Origin: Candidatus Kapaibacterium sp.
Lineage (GTDB): Bacteria; Bacteroidota; Ignavibacteria; Kapaibacteriales; UBA2268
Assembly (NCBI GenBank): GCA_937927515.1
Contig: CALBDO010000032.1
Span: 1 to 64,000, forward strand
Reading direction: 5' to 3'
Length of the DNA: 64,000 bases
Shown here piece by piece: positions 46,559 through 55,597 of this stretch. Within the stretch, counting starts at the first letter, position 1, and every line of letters starts with the position of its first letter. Below the pieces are notes generated by a model, which saw only the letters and a list, made by a program, of their open reading frames with translations, did not search any database and had not been told where the DNA came from. The position numbers were made by a program, and so were the translations under genes.

Positions 46559-47851
46559 TTAAATTCCTACCTTTTGAAAGATATAGTCCACATTTTTAAA
46601 TATTTCTTCGTGCGTGAATAATTGTTCAATTTCCTCTTTGGAAAGGTACTTTTGGAGTTCATTATTCTCTAAAAGAACTTCTTTGAACTCTCTCTCGCTT
46701 TCCCAGGCTTTTATAGACGAAGTTTGGACAATTTTATATGCAATTTGTCTTTTTACTCCTTTTCTCATGATAGCCAATAGCAGCTTTTGTGAGTAAATCA
46801 GACCTTTTGTTAGTGCAAGGTTCTTTTGCATGTTTTCGGGGTAAATAATTAGTTTGTCTAAAAGTTCAATAGTTTTTGACAGAATATAATACAACGAAAT
46901 AGTAGCGTCTGGGAAAATTATTCTTTCTACACTACTATGGGATATGTCTCTCTCATGCCAAAGAGTGTTATTCTCGATTGCTGGGATGACAAATGAACGA
47001 ATAAGTCTGGCTTGTCCGCAGATGTTTTCACTTGTTATTGGATTTCTTTTGTGTGGCATTGCAGAGCTACCTTTCTGCTCGGGTGAAAAAAATTCTTCGG
47101 CTTCGAGAACCTCTGTTCTTTGCAGATGTCGAATCTCAGTTGCGATTTTCTCCAGCATAGAGGCGATTATCGCAAGAGTTGAAATAAAGTAAGCGTGCCT
47201 ATCTCTCTGAATTACCTGCGTTGAAATAGGAGAAGATTTGAGATTTAATTTAGAACAAACATATTCTTCCACGAATGGGGGCAGATGGGCATAGGTTCCA
47301 ACAGCACCACTAATTTTACCGTATGAAATTTCTTCTATTGCATATTCGAGTCGCCTTATATTACGGTTCGTTTCGTCGAACCATAGAGCAAATTTCATCC
47401 CAAATGTGATTGGTTCGGCATGAACTCCATGTGAACGTCCAATGCAAGGAATGTATTTATATTCATTTGCTTTTGTCTTAAGTATCTGTGCAAGCTGATT
47501 GAGCTTTTCGAGAATCAAATTCCCAGCTTGTTGGCATTGTACTGCAAGGCAAGTATCAAGAACGTCGCTCGATGTCATACCGAAATGCAAATACTGAGCG
47601 TATTCACCAATATTTTCTTCAACATTTGTTAAAAAGGCAATAACGTCGTGTTTGGTTTTTTGTTCAATTTCATTAATCCTTTGAACGTCGAATTTTGCTA
47701 ATGCTCTCATCCGATGAGGCGCATCTTTTGGTATCCATCCAATTTCTGCGAGAGCTTCGGCGGCAAGCAGTTCAATTTCAAGCCATATTGAAAATTTATT
47801 CTCATCTGACCAAATTTTTTCAATTTCGGGCAATGTATATCTTGGTATCAT
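46559..47851 (-). CDS. purB: Adenylosuccinate lyase
   Basis: Catalyses two fumarate-releasing steps of purine synthesis. Conserved regions: HFGMTSSDVLDTCLA near residue 88, GRSHGVHAEPITFGMKFALW near 140, and the fumarase-superfamily signature KGSSAMPHKRNPITSENICG near 258-277 with the flexible catalytic serine. 430 residues, standard for the short bacterial form. First gene of the envelope operon ending in lpxD. A TAATTTTG promoter box lies 24 nt before the ATG, back to back with the phosphate-transporter promoter. Confidence 0.97.
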   Translation of the reverse strand: MIPRYTLPEIEKIWSDENKFSIWLEIELLAAEALAEIGWIPKDAPHRMRALAKFDVQRINEIEQKTKHDVIAFLTNVEENIGEYAQYLHFGMTSSDVLDTCLAVQCQQAGNLILEKLNQLAQILKTKANEYKYIPCIGRSHGVHAEPITFGMKFALWFDETNRNIRRLEYAIEEISYGKISGAVGTYAHLPPFVEEYVCSKLNLKSSPISTQVIQRDRHAYFISTLAIIASMLEKIATEIRHLQRTEVLEAEEFFSPEQKGSSAMPHKRNPITSENICGQARLIRSFVIPAIENNTLWHERDISHSSVERIIFPDATISLYYILSKTIELLDKLIIYPENMQKNLALTKGLIYSQKLLLAIMRKGVKRQIAYKIVQTSSIKAWESEREFKEVLLENNELQKYLSKEEIEQLFTHEEIFKNVDYIFQKVGI

Positions 47852-47875
47852 TCAAAATATAAAAATGTAAAAAAT

Positions 47876-47883
47876 CAAAATTA
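47876..47883 (-). promoter_or_regulatory. Candidate -7 promoter box for the purB-lpxD operon (TAATTTTG)
   Basis: TAATTTTG on the minus strand, 24 nt before the purB ATG. Leader without Shine-Dalgarno sequence. No TTG at -33. Confidence 0.5.
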
Positions 47884-47949
47884 GTAAGAAATTTTTAAAG
47901 TACCGAGTCACACCTCGAACGATTGTCGGGATACTTTCAAGAATTTTCT

Positions 47950-47957
47950 TAATTTTG
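47950..47957 (+). promoter_or_regulatory. Candidate -7 promoter box for phosphate transporter gene (TAATTTTG)
   Basis: TAATTTTG followed by AATTTTTG, 27 nt before the TTG start at 47985. A TTG at 47924-47926 lies 23 nt upstream and may be a loose -33 element. Confidence 0.5.
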
Positions 47958-47984
47958 AATTTTTGTTAATAGAGAAAAAAAGAA

Positions 47985-50228
47985 TTGGAAATTGCTTTAA
48001 TAATCTTAGTTGTTAACATTGTCATTGCAGTTGTTGATTTGTCTGTCGGTGTTGCAAACGACGCAGTAAATTTCTTAAATAGTGCAGTTGGTTCTAAAGT
48101 TTCTAGCTACCGTAAGGCATTGATTTTTGCTTCAGTCGGTATCCTTATAGGTGTAACACTATCTAGTGGAATGATGGAAATTGCCCGCAAGGGAATTTTC
48201 AATCCATCTGCGTTTACACTCTTCGAAGTGATGGTGATTTTTCTTGCTACTGCTCTCACCGATATAATTTTACTCGATTTCTTTAATACTTTTGGTATAC
48301 CGACGTCGACTACTGTGTCTATGATATCTGCACTAACCGGTGGAGCTCTTGCTATAACACTTGTTCATCTTGTAGGGGAAAACCAACCTCTCGAAAATTT
48401 ATCTCTTTATATGAATTTAGGTAAATTAACAGCAATTTACGTGTCCATTGTTTTGTCCATTATTTTTGCATTTGTTTTTGGGTATTTAGGTCAGTTTTTT
48501 TCAAGATTGATTTTTTCATTTGATTACAGAGAGGCATTTAAGAAAATTGGTCCTATCTGGAGTGCTTTTGCTTTTACTTTTATTCTGTTTTTTATTTCTG
48601 TCAAAGGGTTAGAAGGCGCTTCCTTTATAACTAAAGAAACCCAGTTATTTATAACTTCGCATAGATGGGAGCTTTTGGGTCTGGCGTTCATTTTATTCAC
48701 ATTTATTTTTTACGTAGGTTTATGGTTGCGATTCGACATATTGAAATTTATTGTGCTCATTGGAACATCTGCTCTTGCCCTATCGTTTGCCTCCAACGAC
48801 CTCATAAATTTTGTCGGTCCAGCTCTTAGTTCATTGTTTGCATATCAGTCTGCTCTAAATAATCCAGACCCACTAAATATGAAAATGGATGCTTTAGCAA
48901 ATCCAATTGTAGCTCCGACCGAATTCTTGCTCCTTTCCGGCTTGGTTATGGTGATAACTCTTTTTCTTTCTAAAAAAGCTAGAAATGTTACTAGCACCGA
49001 AGTCAATTTGGGAAGGCAATACGAGGGATACGAAGCATTCGAAACATTTCCTTTCGCAAGGTTTGTTGTAAGAATTTCTACATCTTTTGCTAACAATATA
49101 TCTAAAATTTTACCAAAGTGGCTTGTACAAAAGGTAAACGAGCGCTTTGATTCTACAAAGGTCATTTTATTGAAGGGTGATGATGGAACTTATGCCTCCT
49201 TTGACCTTATAAGAGCTACGGTGAATTTAACTATTGCTTCTGCATTAATTTCTTTAGGCACTTCGTTGAAATTGCCTTTATCTACGACTTATGTAACCTT
49301 CATTGTTGCAATGTCTACTGCCTTTGCCGACCGCGCATGGGGTAGAGATTATGCGGTTTATAGAATTTCAGGAATCCTGACAGTAATCGGTGGATGGTTG
49401 CTGACTGCAGTAATCTGTGGTATCATATCGGGAGTAATTACTTTGACAATTTTTTACACTAAGATTTTCGGTGTTGCAATCTTTGTGGGACTTACAATTT
49501 TATCATTAGCCAGAACCACGATAATATTTAAAAAGAGAGAAAAGGAAAAACAACGAGAAGAAGAAAAACTGAGATTGCAAAAAGAAAACGCCAAGGAAAG
49601 CTTTAAAATTTTTGTTCAAGACACATTAAGTTTTCTAATGGAAGTTAAGGAAATTACTAATCTTTGCATTTCTGGCATATCTAAATTTAGATTTAAAGAA
49701 CTAAAGAAAGCAAAAAAGCAATCTGAAACACTTCGAAACAAGGTTGATGTTATTTTTTCTGATTTTGCCAAAAGTATAAAGGGATTTGATGATACATTAT
49801 TTGAGAACTCCCATACCTATGCTTCTGCTATGGCTGATTTGACAACTATAGCAAGTAATTTAACCACAGTCACAGAAAGATGTTTCGAATACCTCGACAA
49901 TTATCAGAAGCCATTAACGGATAATCAGGTGAGCGACCTTCGATTGGTTACTAAGTTTTATAATCAAATGTTTGATAAAATACTAGCCATAAGTAGAAAT
50001 TCAGATGCAAAATTGGTTACAGAGGTAGTGAATTTCGAAAAGGAATTTCACAAAGAAATAAAGAGAATTCACAATACTTATATGAAAGCAATGAAGCGTC
50101 CAGGTGCTAATACGAAGCGTGGGATATTATATATTTCCTTGATTGAAAATCTTTATGTAATTGTTAATAAAGTACTCAATTTAATTACAATTCTAAATCA
50201 ACTACAGGCAAGAATTCTAGCAAAGTAG
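47985..50228 (+). CDS. PiT-family inorganic phosphate transporter with PhoU-like C-terminal domain
   Basis: Integral membrane phosphate (or metal-phosphate) symporter. About the first 520 residues contain two inverted PiT repeats; the signature regions are GVANDAVNFLNSAVGSK near residue 23 and FASNDLINFVGP near 268, with GIPTSTTVSMISAL and LPLSTTYVTFIVAMSTAF as the matching second motifs. After a charged linker (KKREKEKQREEEKLRLQKEN) the last ~200 residues are helical with PhoU-like spacing, suggesting built-in regulation. A TTG start is required: the upstream in-frame stop at 47970 leaves no ATG before the first helix. 747 residues. Monocistronic. Confidence 0.88.
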   Translation: MEIALIILVVNIVIAVVDLSVGVANDAVNFLNSAVGSKVSSYRKALIFASVGILIGVTLSSGMMEIARKGIFNPSAFTLFEVMVIFLATALTDIILLDFFNTFGIPTSTTVSMISALTGGALAITLVHLVGENQPLENLSLYMNLGKLTAIYVSIVLSIIFAFVFGYLGQFFSRLIFSFDYREAFKKIGPIWSAFAFTFILFFISVKGLEGASFITKETQLFITSHRWELLGLAFILFTFIFYVGLWLRFDILKFIVLIGTSALALSFASNDLINFVGPALSSLFAYQSALNNPDPLNMKMDALANPIVAPTEFLLLSGLVMVITLFLSKKARNVTSTEVNLGRQYEGYEAFETFPFARFVVRISTSFANNISKILPKWLVQKVNERFDSTKVILLKGDDGTYASFDLIRATVNLTIASALISLGTSLKLPLSTTYVTFIVAMSTAFADRAWGRDYAVYRISGILTVIGGWLLTAVICGIISGVITLTIFYTKIFGVAIFVGLTILSLARTTIIFKKREKEKQREEEKLRLQKENAKESFKIFVQDTLSFLMEVKEITNLCISGISKFRFKELKKAKKQSETLRNKVDVIFSDFAKSIKGFDDTLFENSHTYASAMADLTTIASNLTTVTERCFEYLDNYQKPLTDNQVSDLRLVTKFYNQMFDKILAISRNSDAKLVTEVVNFEKEFHKEIKRIHNTYMKAMKRPGANTKRGILYISLIENLYVIVNKVLNLITILNQLQARILAK

Positions 50229-50266
50229 TTTTCTTACTTTTGTGTTTTTTTGTTTCTAACATTATT

Positions 50267-50301
50267 CATTAATGGTAAGGGGAAGAATCCCTTCTTTAAT
50301 G
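50267..50301 (+). terminator. Possible hairpin after the phosphate transporter gene
   Basis: Nested inverted repeats CATTAA/TTAATG (50267-50272, 50296-50301) and AAGGG/CCCTT (50277-50281, 50289-50293) could form a stem interrupted by a small internal loop, 39 nt after the stop. There is no downstream T-run, so it may be a processing or stability element instead. The rest of the 250-bp gap to nuoA is A/T-rich without a gene. Confidence 0.3.
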
Positions 50302-50447
50302 CAATCATAGTTCATCTATCCTGATAATTTACTGTATATTTTTGTTGTTTTGTTGTAATCTATTAAAAATTAATTATTTAGATGTGTTAATCTTTAATTG
50401 GGAGTCGCTTATTTTAAAATATTAAGAAAATTATAAAAACATTTTTT

Positions 50448-50455
50448 TAATTTTG
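50448..50455 (+). promoter_or_regulatory. Candidate -7 promoter box for the nuo operon (TAATTTTG)
   Basis: TAATTTTG followed by AATTTTTA, 23 nt before the nuoA ATG. Same extended sequence as at 26296 and 47950. No Shine-Dalgarno sequence before nuoA. Confidence 0.5.
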
Positions 50456-50478
50456 AATTTTTATTTTATTCGAAGATT

Positions 50479-50901
50479 ATGCTAACTGAATTTGGAATTG
50501 TACTTTTATTTTTCATTGTTGGCTTTTTATTTGTAGCAATTGGTTTATTCGCCGCTGCAATTATCCGTCCTCACAAGCCAAATCCTATCAAGCTCTCTAC
50601 TTATGAATGTGGTGAACAACCAATTGGGTATCCCTGGGTTCGTTTTAATGTTCGATTCTATGTGGTTGCTCTTGTATTTTTGCTATTCGATGTTGAAATT
50701 GTGTTGCTTTTGCCTTGGGCTGTGGTGATTAATTACTTCAAATCCTTTGGTTTGGGCTTCTTTGTTTTTTTAGAGATGTTTGTTTTCTTGGCTATTTTGG
50801 TTTTTGGCTTTGCCTATGTCTGGGCAAAAGGGGATTTAGATTGGGAGCGCTCGAAGCCCATTATACCGAATCTTGATTATTTAATTTATAAAAAACAATA
50901 A
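50479..50901 (+). CDS. nuoA: NADH-quinone oxidoreductase subunit A
   Basis: Small membrane subunit (140 residues) of complex I with three helices. The conserved loop STYECGEQPIG near residue 39 and RFYVVALVFLLFDVEIVLLLP near 60-80 are diagnostic; a charged loop between helices 1 and 2 helps form the quinone-site region. First gene of the eleven-gene nuo operon; the following gene starts 12 bp later. Confidence 0.96.
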   Translation: MLTEFGIVLLFFIVGFLFVAIGLFAAAIIRPHKPNPIKLSTYECGEQPIGYPWVRFNVRFYVVALVFLLFDVEIVLLLPWAVVINYFKSFGLGFFVFLEMFVFLAILVFGFAYVWAKGDLDWERSKPIIPNLDYLIYKKQ

Positions 50902-50913
50902 AAGAGGTACATT

Positions 50914-51456
50914 ATGGGACTCTTAGATAGATTAGACAATCCTTACGAAACTGGAGGCATTATCCTGGGAACACTTGAAGATATATTAAACTGGGGTAGA
51001 AGCAAATCTGATTGGTATCTGCATTTTGGTCTTGCTTGCTGTGCAATAGAATTCATGTCGATGAATGCTTCTCATTTCGACTTTATGCGTTTTGGAATTA
51101 TTCCAAGAGCAACTCCTCGACAAGCTGATTTCATAATGATTACAGGTACAGTAACGCTAAAAATGGCAGAAAGGATAAAAGTGCTTTGGGAGCAAATGGC
51201 AGAACCAAAATATTGCATCTCGGTCGGTTCATGTGCGAATAGTGGTGGACCTTACTGGCAATATGGTTATCACGTTTTGAAGGGTGTTGATAGGATAATT
51301 CCAGTTCATGTTTATGTCCCGGGCTGTCCACCTCGCCCCGAAGCAATGGAAGAAGGAATGATGAAATTACAAAGCTTAATCGACCGACAAGCTATATTTA
51401 GAAAACGAGAAAAACTTGCCGAGAATGAAAATTTGATAAAGTCGAATAAAATGTAA
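50914..51456 (+). CDS. nuoB: NADH-quinone oxidoreductase subunit B
   Basis: Peripheral-arm subunit holding the terminal [4Fe-4S] cluster N2 next to the quinone site. The ligand cysteines are the pair in [10 protein letters not shown] (near residue 42), the one in [12 protein letters not shown] (near 107) and the one in [11 protein letters not shown] (near 137). 180 residues. GAGG 8 nt before the ATG is a ribosome-binding site. The protein is longer at the C terminus than many homologues by a charged tail. Confidence 0.97.
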   Translation: MGLLDRLDNPYETGGIILGTLEDILNWGRSKSDWYLHFGLACCAIEFMSMNASHFDFMRFGIIPRATPRQADFIMITGTVTLKMAERIKVLWEQMAEPKYCISVGSCANSGGPYWQYGYHVLKGVDRIIPVHVYVPGCPPRPEAMEEGMMKLQSLIDRQAIFRKREKLAENENLIKSNKM

Positions 51457-51465
51457 GAGTATCTA

Positions 51466-51942
51466 ATGAACACCACCGAAATTTTCGAGTTGTTGAGAGA
51501 AAAATTCAAAGATGCTATAATCGATTTGGTCGACAATCCACCATCAGACTCATTCATTAATGTAGTTCCAGAAAAACTTTTCGACATTTGTCTAGAATTG
51601 CGAGATAATCCAGAATTTGATTTTGACTATTTAATGTGTTTAAGTGGTGTAGACTTTCCCACTAACTTGCAAGTGGTATATCACCTTTATTCTTTAAATA
51701 AAAAGCACAAAATCGTTTTGAAAGTAACTGTCCCAAAAGAAAATCCAAAGGTACCAAGTGTTGAAAGAATTTGGCGCTCTGCTGATTGGCATGAACGAGA
51801 AGCTTACGACTTATTTGGCATCATCTTCGAAGGTCATCATAATTTAATTCGGATTCTTTTACCTTACGATTGGGAAGGATACCCTTTGAGAAAGGATTAT
51901 AAAGAACCCGAAACATATCATGGTATGAGAGTACCATATTGA
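51466..51942 (+). CDS. nuoC: NADH-quinone oxidoreductase subunit C
   Basis: 30-kDa-type peripheral subunit of complex I, 158 residues, not fused to NuoD as it is in E. coli. Conserved features are FDYLMCLSGVDFP, ADWHEREAYDLFGI near 108 and ILLPYDWEGYPLRKDY near 132. It starts 9 bp after nuoB and is followed 10 bp later by the nuoD ATG. Confidence 0.95.
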   Translation: MNTTEIFELLREKFKDAIIDLVDNPPSDSFINVVPEKLFDICLELRDNPEFDFDYLMCLSGVDFPTNLQVVYHLYSLNKKHKIVLKVTVPKENPKVPSVERIWRSADWHEREAYDLFGIIFEGHHNLIRILLPYDWEGYPLRKDYKEPETYHGMRVPY

Positions 51943-51952
51943 GGTATTGAAA

Positions 51953-53104
51953 ATGACAACAAGAAAAATTCTTGATATTGATTTTAGTAGAATTGACACT
52001 GACAGGATGCGGCTAAATGTTGGGCCCCAGCATCCATCCACCCACGGAGTATTACGATTGGAAGTAGAGCTCGATGGTGAAGTTGTAACTAATGTCATTC
52101 CACATATAGGATACCTGCATCGATGTTTTGAAAAAATAGCCGAGAATATGAACTATCAGCAAGTCATTCCGTATGTAGACCGAATGGATTACATCTCCTC
52201 GATGAACAATGAGTTGCCCTATGTAATAGCAGTCGAAAAATTGCTTGGTTTAAAGGTGCCAGAAAAAGTGGAATACATCCGTGTAATAATGGCTGAACTT
52301 AACAGAATCGCTAATCATCAAATAGCGATTGCAACTTTTGGCTTGGATGCTGGAGCATTTACTCCATTTCTATATTTATTTCGAGATAGAGAATATATTC
52401 TTTGGATATTTGAAAAAGCCACCGGTGGGCGTCTACTTTTTAACTACTTCTGGGTCGGTGGTTTAGCAAATGATGTCTACCCAACCTTTAAAGAAGATGT
52501 ATTAAACATAGTTAAACAAGTTCGGAAAACTAATAAAGATATTGAGGAGTTGCTTATTTATAACAAAATTTTTATAGATAGAACTGCAAACATAGGCGTT
52601 TTACCAGCAGATGTAGCCATTAATTATGGTTGCAGTGGACCAATGCTCCGGGGCTCTGGTGTGCCTTTCGATTTGAGAAAAGCCGAACCATATTCCATTT
52701 ACGATAGATTTGATTTTGAAATACCAGTTGGTAAAGGCGAAGTTGGAACTGTTGGAGATTGCTGGGATAGAAATATTGTAAGAATGCGCGAGATAGAACA
52801 AAGCTGTCGGATAATCGAACAAGCAATTGCTCAAATGCCCGATACTGGAGATGTCCAGTCTGCTATACCAAAAAAAGTCCGACCCCCAAAAGGTGAAGTT
52901 TATTTTCGATGTGAAAATCCAAAAGGCGAACTTGGGTTCTACATCATTAGTGACGGAAAGGACAAACCATATAGGGTAAAGGGACGTGCCCCTAGTTTTG
53001 TGAACCTGAGCGTTCTGCCAGAAATCTCCCGTGGGTATTTATTTGCAGATTTAATTGTTATCCTTGGTAGTATAGATATAGTACTTGGAGAAATTGATAG
53101 GTAG
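51953..53104 (+). CDS. nuoD: NADH-quinone oxidoreductase subunit D
   Basis: 49-kDa-type subunit that forms the quinone cavity with Nuo[21 protein letters not shown] near residue 22, [14 protein letters not shown] near 54, and the conserved C terminus with PPKGEVYF and [14 protein letters not shown] are intact; the tyrosine and histidine of the quinone pocket are present. About 383 residues. ATG at 51953 preceded by GAGG is chosen over an in-frame TTG at 51947. Confidence 0.97.
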   Translation: MTTRKILDIDFSRIDTDRMRLNVGPQHPSTHGVLRLEVELDGEVVTNVIPHIGYLHRCFEKIAENMNYQQVIPYVDRMDYISSMNNELPYVIAVEKLLGLKVPEKVEYIRVIMAELNRIANHQIAIATFGLDAGAFTPFLYLFRDREYILWIFEKATGGRLLFNYFWVGGLANDVYPTFKEDVLNIVKQVRKTNKDIEELLIYNKIFIDRTANIGVLPADVAINYGCSGPMLRGSGVPFDLRKAEPYSIYDRFDFEIPVGKGEVGTVGDCWDRNIVRMREIEQSCRIIEQAIAQMPDTGDVQSAIPKKVRPPKGEVYFRCENPKGELGFYIISDGKDKPYRVKGRAPSFVNLSVLPEISRGYLFADLIVILGSIDIVLGEIDR

Positions 53105-53121
53105 GACAAAGAAATTATTCT

Positions 53122-54174
53122 ATGGAAACATTTAATGTTTTTGATGTTCTTTTGGGTAATAACTTTCTTAGTGCGTTAATAAGTGTTGTGCTTCCACTCG
53201 TATTTTTGGTAATTTATGCACTGATTGCAATTTTAGGCGAATTAAAAATATCTGCCTGGATACAGGAAAGATTGGGTCCAATGCGTACTGGTCCTTATGG
53301 TATTTTACAGCCATTGGCAGAGGTAATTAAATTAATCCAGAAAGAGGACATTGTCCCCGCCGGGGCAAATAAATTGTTGTTCAACTTAGCCCCTTACATT
53401 ATTTTTGCTGGTTCATTTGCTGGATTTGCTGTTATTCCTTTTACAGCAGCTTTTGTGCCAGCTGAGATAAATATTGGATTATTTTATGTTTTTGCCGTTG
53501 GTGCTTTTGCTGTTATCGGAATAGTTATGGGGGGTTGGGCCTCGAATAATAAGTACTCTTTGCTCGGTGCCATGCGCTCTGCTTCTCAGATGATTAGCTA
53601 TGAAATTCCCGGTGCCCTTGTCATACTCTCTGCTGCTGTTTTAGCAAATACGCTTGATATGCAAAAGATAACCTCGCTTCAGGAGGGTGGTTTTTGGAAT
53701 TGGTTCTTGTTTGGTGGACCCGGTGGGTTTTCTAAAATTTGGATACTTCCTTTTACGTTGCTTCTCTCTTTAATTTATATGATTGCTTCTCTTGCCGAAA
53801 CAAACAGGACTCCTTTCGACATTCCCGAGGGAGAGTCCGAACTTGTAGCTGGCTATCACACAGAGTATTCTGGGATGAAATTTGCTATGTTCTTCTTTGC
53901 TGAATACTCGAATATGTTCATCGTTGCTGCAATATTAAGTATTGTCTTCTTAGGCGGATGGACTTCACCGTTTGGTTCATTTATGAGTGGCTATTGGTGG
54001 GGTATTTTTTGGTTTGTCTCTAAAGCAATGTTTATTGTTTTTATTCAAATTTGGTTGCGATGGACTTTGCCCCGTGTCCGAGTAGACCAGCTTATGTATC
54101 TTGGATGGAAAATATTATTACCTTTTGCACTTGTGTGCTTTGTAATTATCAGCTTGTATAGAATAATCTATTGA
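53122..54174 (+). CDS. nuoH: NADH-quinone oxidoreductase subunit H
   Basis: Membrane subunit at the junction of the two arms, with about eight helices. [20 protein letters not shown] near residue 47 and [20 protein letters not shown] near 228, with the charged cluster facing the quinone cavity, are typical; [17 protein letters not shown] follows. 350 residues. It follows nuoD directly because nuoE, nuoF and nuoG are absent, 17 bp after the nuoD stop. Confidence 0.97.
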   Translation: METFNVFDVLLGNNFLSALISVVLPLVFLVIYALIAILGELKISAWIQERLGPMRTGPYGILQPLAEVIKLIQKEDIVPAGANKLLFNLAPYIIFAGSFAGFAVIPFTAAFVPAEINIGLFYVFAVGAFAVIGIVMGGWASNNKYSLLGAMRSASQMISYEIPGALVILSAAVLANTLDMQKITSLQEGGFWNWFLFGGPGGFSKIWILPFTLLLSLIYMIASLAETNRTPFDIPEGESELVAGYHTEYSGMKFAMFFFAEYSNMFIVAAILSIVFLGGWTSPFGSFMSGYWWGIFWFVSKAMFIVFIQIWLRWTLPRVRVDQLMYLGWKILLPFALVCFVIISLYRIIY

Positions 54175-54199
54175 TTTATAAAATAGATTGGAGGCTAAT

Positions 54200-54751
54200 A
54201 TGATAGATTATTTTAAATATGTATGGACTTGGTTCTATACAATACTAATTGGAATGAGAGTTACTTTGAAGCATTTGTTTGCAAAAAAGGTAACTATTCA
54301 GTATCCAAATGAGCGCTACCCCATTCCACCCATTGCAAGGAATAGACTTCAGCTCGACCCAGACCGTTGCAATGGATGCATGCAGTGTTCGAGAATTTGC
54401 CCAGTCCAGTGCATTACAGTCGAAACACTTAAAGTTGTACCTACCGACCCCGAAAAGCCTCGAATGTTTGATGGTACACCCCGAAAAATTTGGGTACCCA
54501 GATACGATATAGATTTTGCTAAATGTTGTTTCTGCGGGTTGTGTACAACTGTCTGCCCGACAGAGGCCATTAAGCACACAACAGACTTTGAATACAGTAG
54601 TTACACCAGAGAAGACTTGATTTACCACTTCTCTGATATGAGCCCTGAGAAGGTCGAAGAGAAAAAAAACTTGTTAGCTGAATGGACCGCTAAAGAAAAA
54701 GCTGCGAAAGCGAAGCAAGAATCTGAAGTATCCTCGAAAGAAGTTAATTAA
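54200..54751 (+). CDS. nuoI: NADH-quinone oxidoreductase subunit I
   Basis: Ferredoxin-like subunit with two [4Fe-4S] clusters (N6a, N6b) carrying electrons to N2. Cluster motifs are CNGCMQCSRICP near residue 56 and CCFCGLCTTVCP near 109. An N-terminal amphipathic segment (TWFYTILIGM) docks on the membrane. The C-terminal 30 residues are highly charged (EKKNLLAEWTAKEKAAKAK). ATG at 54200 with GGAGG upstream is preferred to an in-frame TTG at 54188. 183 residues. Confidence 0.97.
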   Translation: MIDYFKYVWTWFYTILIGMRVTLKHLFAKKVTIQYPNERYPIPPIARNRLQLDPDRCNGCMQCSRICPVQCITVETLKVVPTDPEKPRMFDGTPRKIWVPRYDIDFAKCCFCGLCTTVCPTEAIKHTTDFEYSSYTREDLIYHFSDMSPEKVEEKKNLLAEWTAKEKAAKAKQESEVSSKEVN

Positions 54752-54761
54752 AGTAGAATAT

Positions 54762-55265
54762 ATGTTAGAAGAAATTGTATTTTGGTTTTTTGCATTAATG
54801 ATTATTGGTTCTGCACTTGTTGTTGTTCTGTCTAGAAATATGATTTATTCTGTATTTGCCTTGCTTTTTACTTTTTTCGGTGTAGCTGGTATTTATGTAC
54901 TGCTGAGCGCGGATTTTCTTGCTGTAACACAGATTATGATTTATATCGGTGGGATTTTAGTTTTGCTGATTTTTGGTGTGATGTTGACTAGTAAGATAAC
55001 AGGGGTAGATGTAAAAAGTGGTCAGACTGGTAAAGTACAGATGTTCTTTGCTGGGATAATTTCATTGTTCATTATTGTTTTGCTTTTCTACATTGCAGTT
55101 TCCACCAATTGGAATAGAGTTGAAAGCACTGCTTACGAGGTTAACTCGACAATAGAGATAATAGGAAAGCAACTTTTAACCAATTATCTTCTTGCTTTCG
55201 AGAGCGCTTCTGTTCTTCTTTTGATAGCAATCATTGGTGCCGCATTAATTGCAAGGAGAAAGTAA
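54762..55265 (+). CDS. nuoJ: NADH-quinone oxidoreductase subunit J
   Basis: Membrane subunit of 167 residues with five helices. ALLFTFFGVAGIYVLLSADF near 37 and TQIMIYIGGILVLLIFGVML near 57 hold the pi-bulge helix implicated in proton-channel gating. 10 bp after nuoI; the nuoK ATG lies 1 bp after its stop. Confidence 0.95.
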   Translation: MLEEIVFWFFALMIIGSALVVVLSRNMIYSVFALLFTFFGVAGIYVLLSADFLAVTQIMIYIGGILVLLIFGVMLTSKITGVDVKSGQTGKVQMFFAGIISLFIIVLLFYIAVSTNWNRVESTAYEVNSTIEIIGKQLLTNYLLAFESASVLLLIAIIGAALIARRK

Positions 55266-55266
55266 A

Positions 55267-55575
55267 ATGGGAGTTGGATTAACTAATTACATTGTACTTA
55301 GTGCGATTTTATTTGGGTTGGGAATTTTTGCCATTATTACTAGAAAAAATGCAATACTTGTGTTAATGGGTGTTGAGTTGATACTTAACTCTGCAAATAT
55401 TAATTTCGTTGCATTTGCAAAGTTCAACAAGTTGAACATTGAAGGACACATTGCAGCTATTTTTGTAATTATGCTTGCCGCAATCGAGGTTGCCGTTGCT
55501 TTGGCAATCGTGCTCAATATTTATCAAAATTATAAACATATAAATGTCGACGAAATCGATAGTCTTAAAGAGTAA
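55267..55575 (+). CDS. nuoK: NADH-quinone oxidoreductase subunit K
   Basis: Small three-helix subunit (102 residues). The conserved glutamates are in ILVLMGVELILNSANINFVA near 32 and IFVIMLAAIEVAVALAIVLN near 66, both needed for proton transfer. The ribosome-binding site AAGGAG lies inside the end of nuoJ. ATG at 55267 is chosen over an in-frame TTG at 55249, which would overlap nuoJ and has no ribosome-binding site of its own. Confidence 0.96.
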   Translation: MGVGLTNYIVLSAILFGLGIFAIITRKNAILVLMGVELILNSANINFVAFAKFNKLNIEGHIAAIFVIMLAAIEVAVALAIVLNIYQNYKHINVDEIDSLKE

Positions 55576-55597
55576 TGTTTGAAAAGGGATTTGAACT

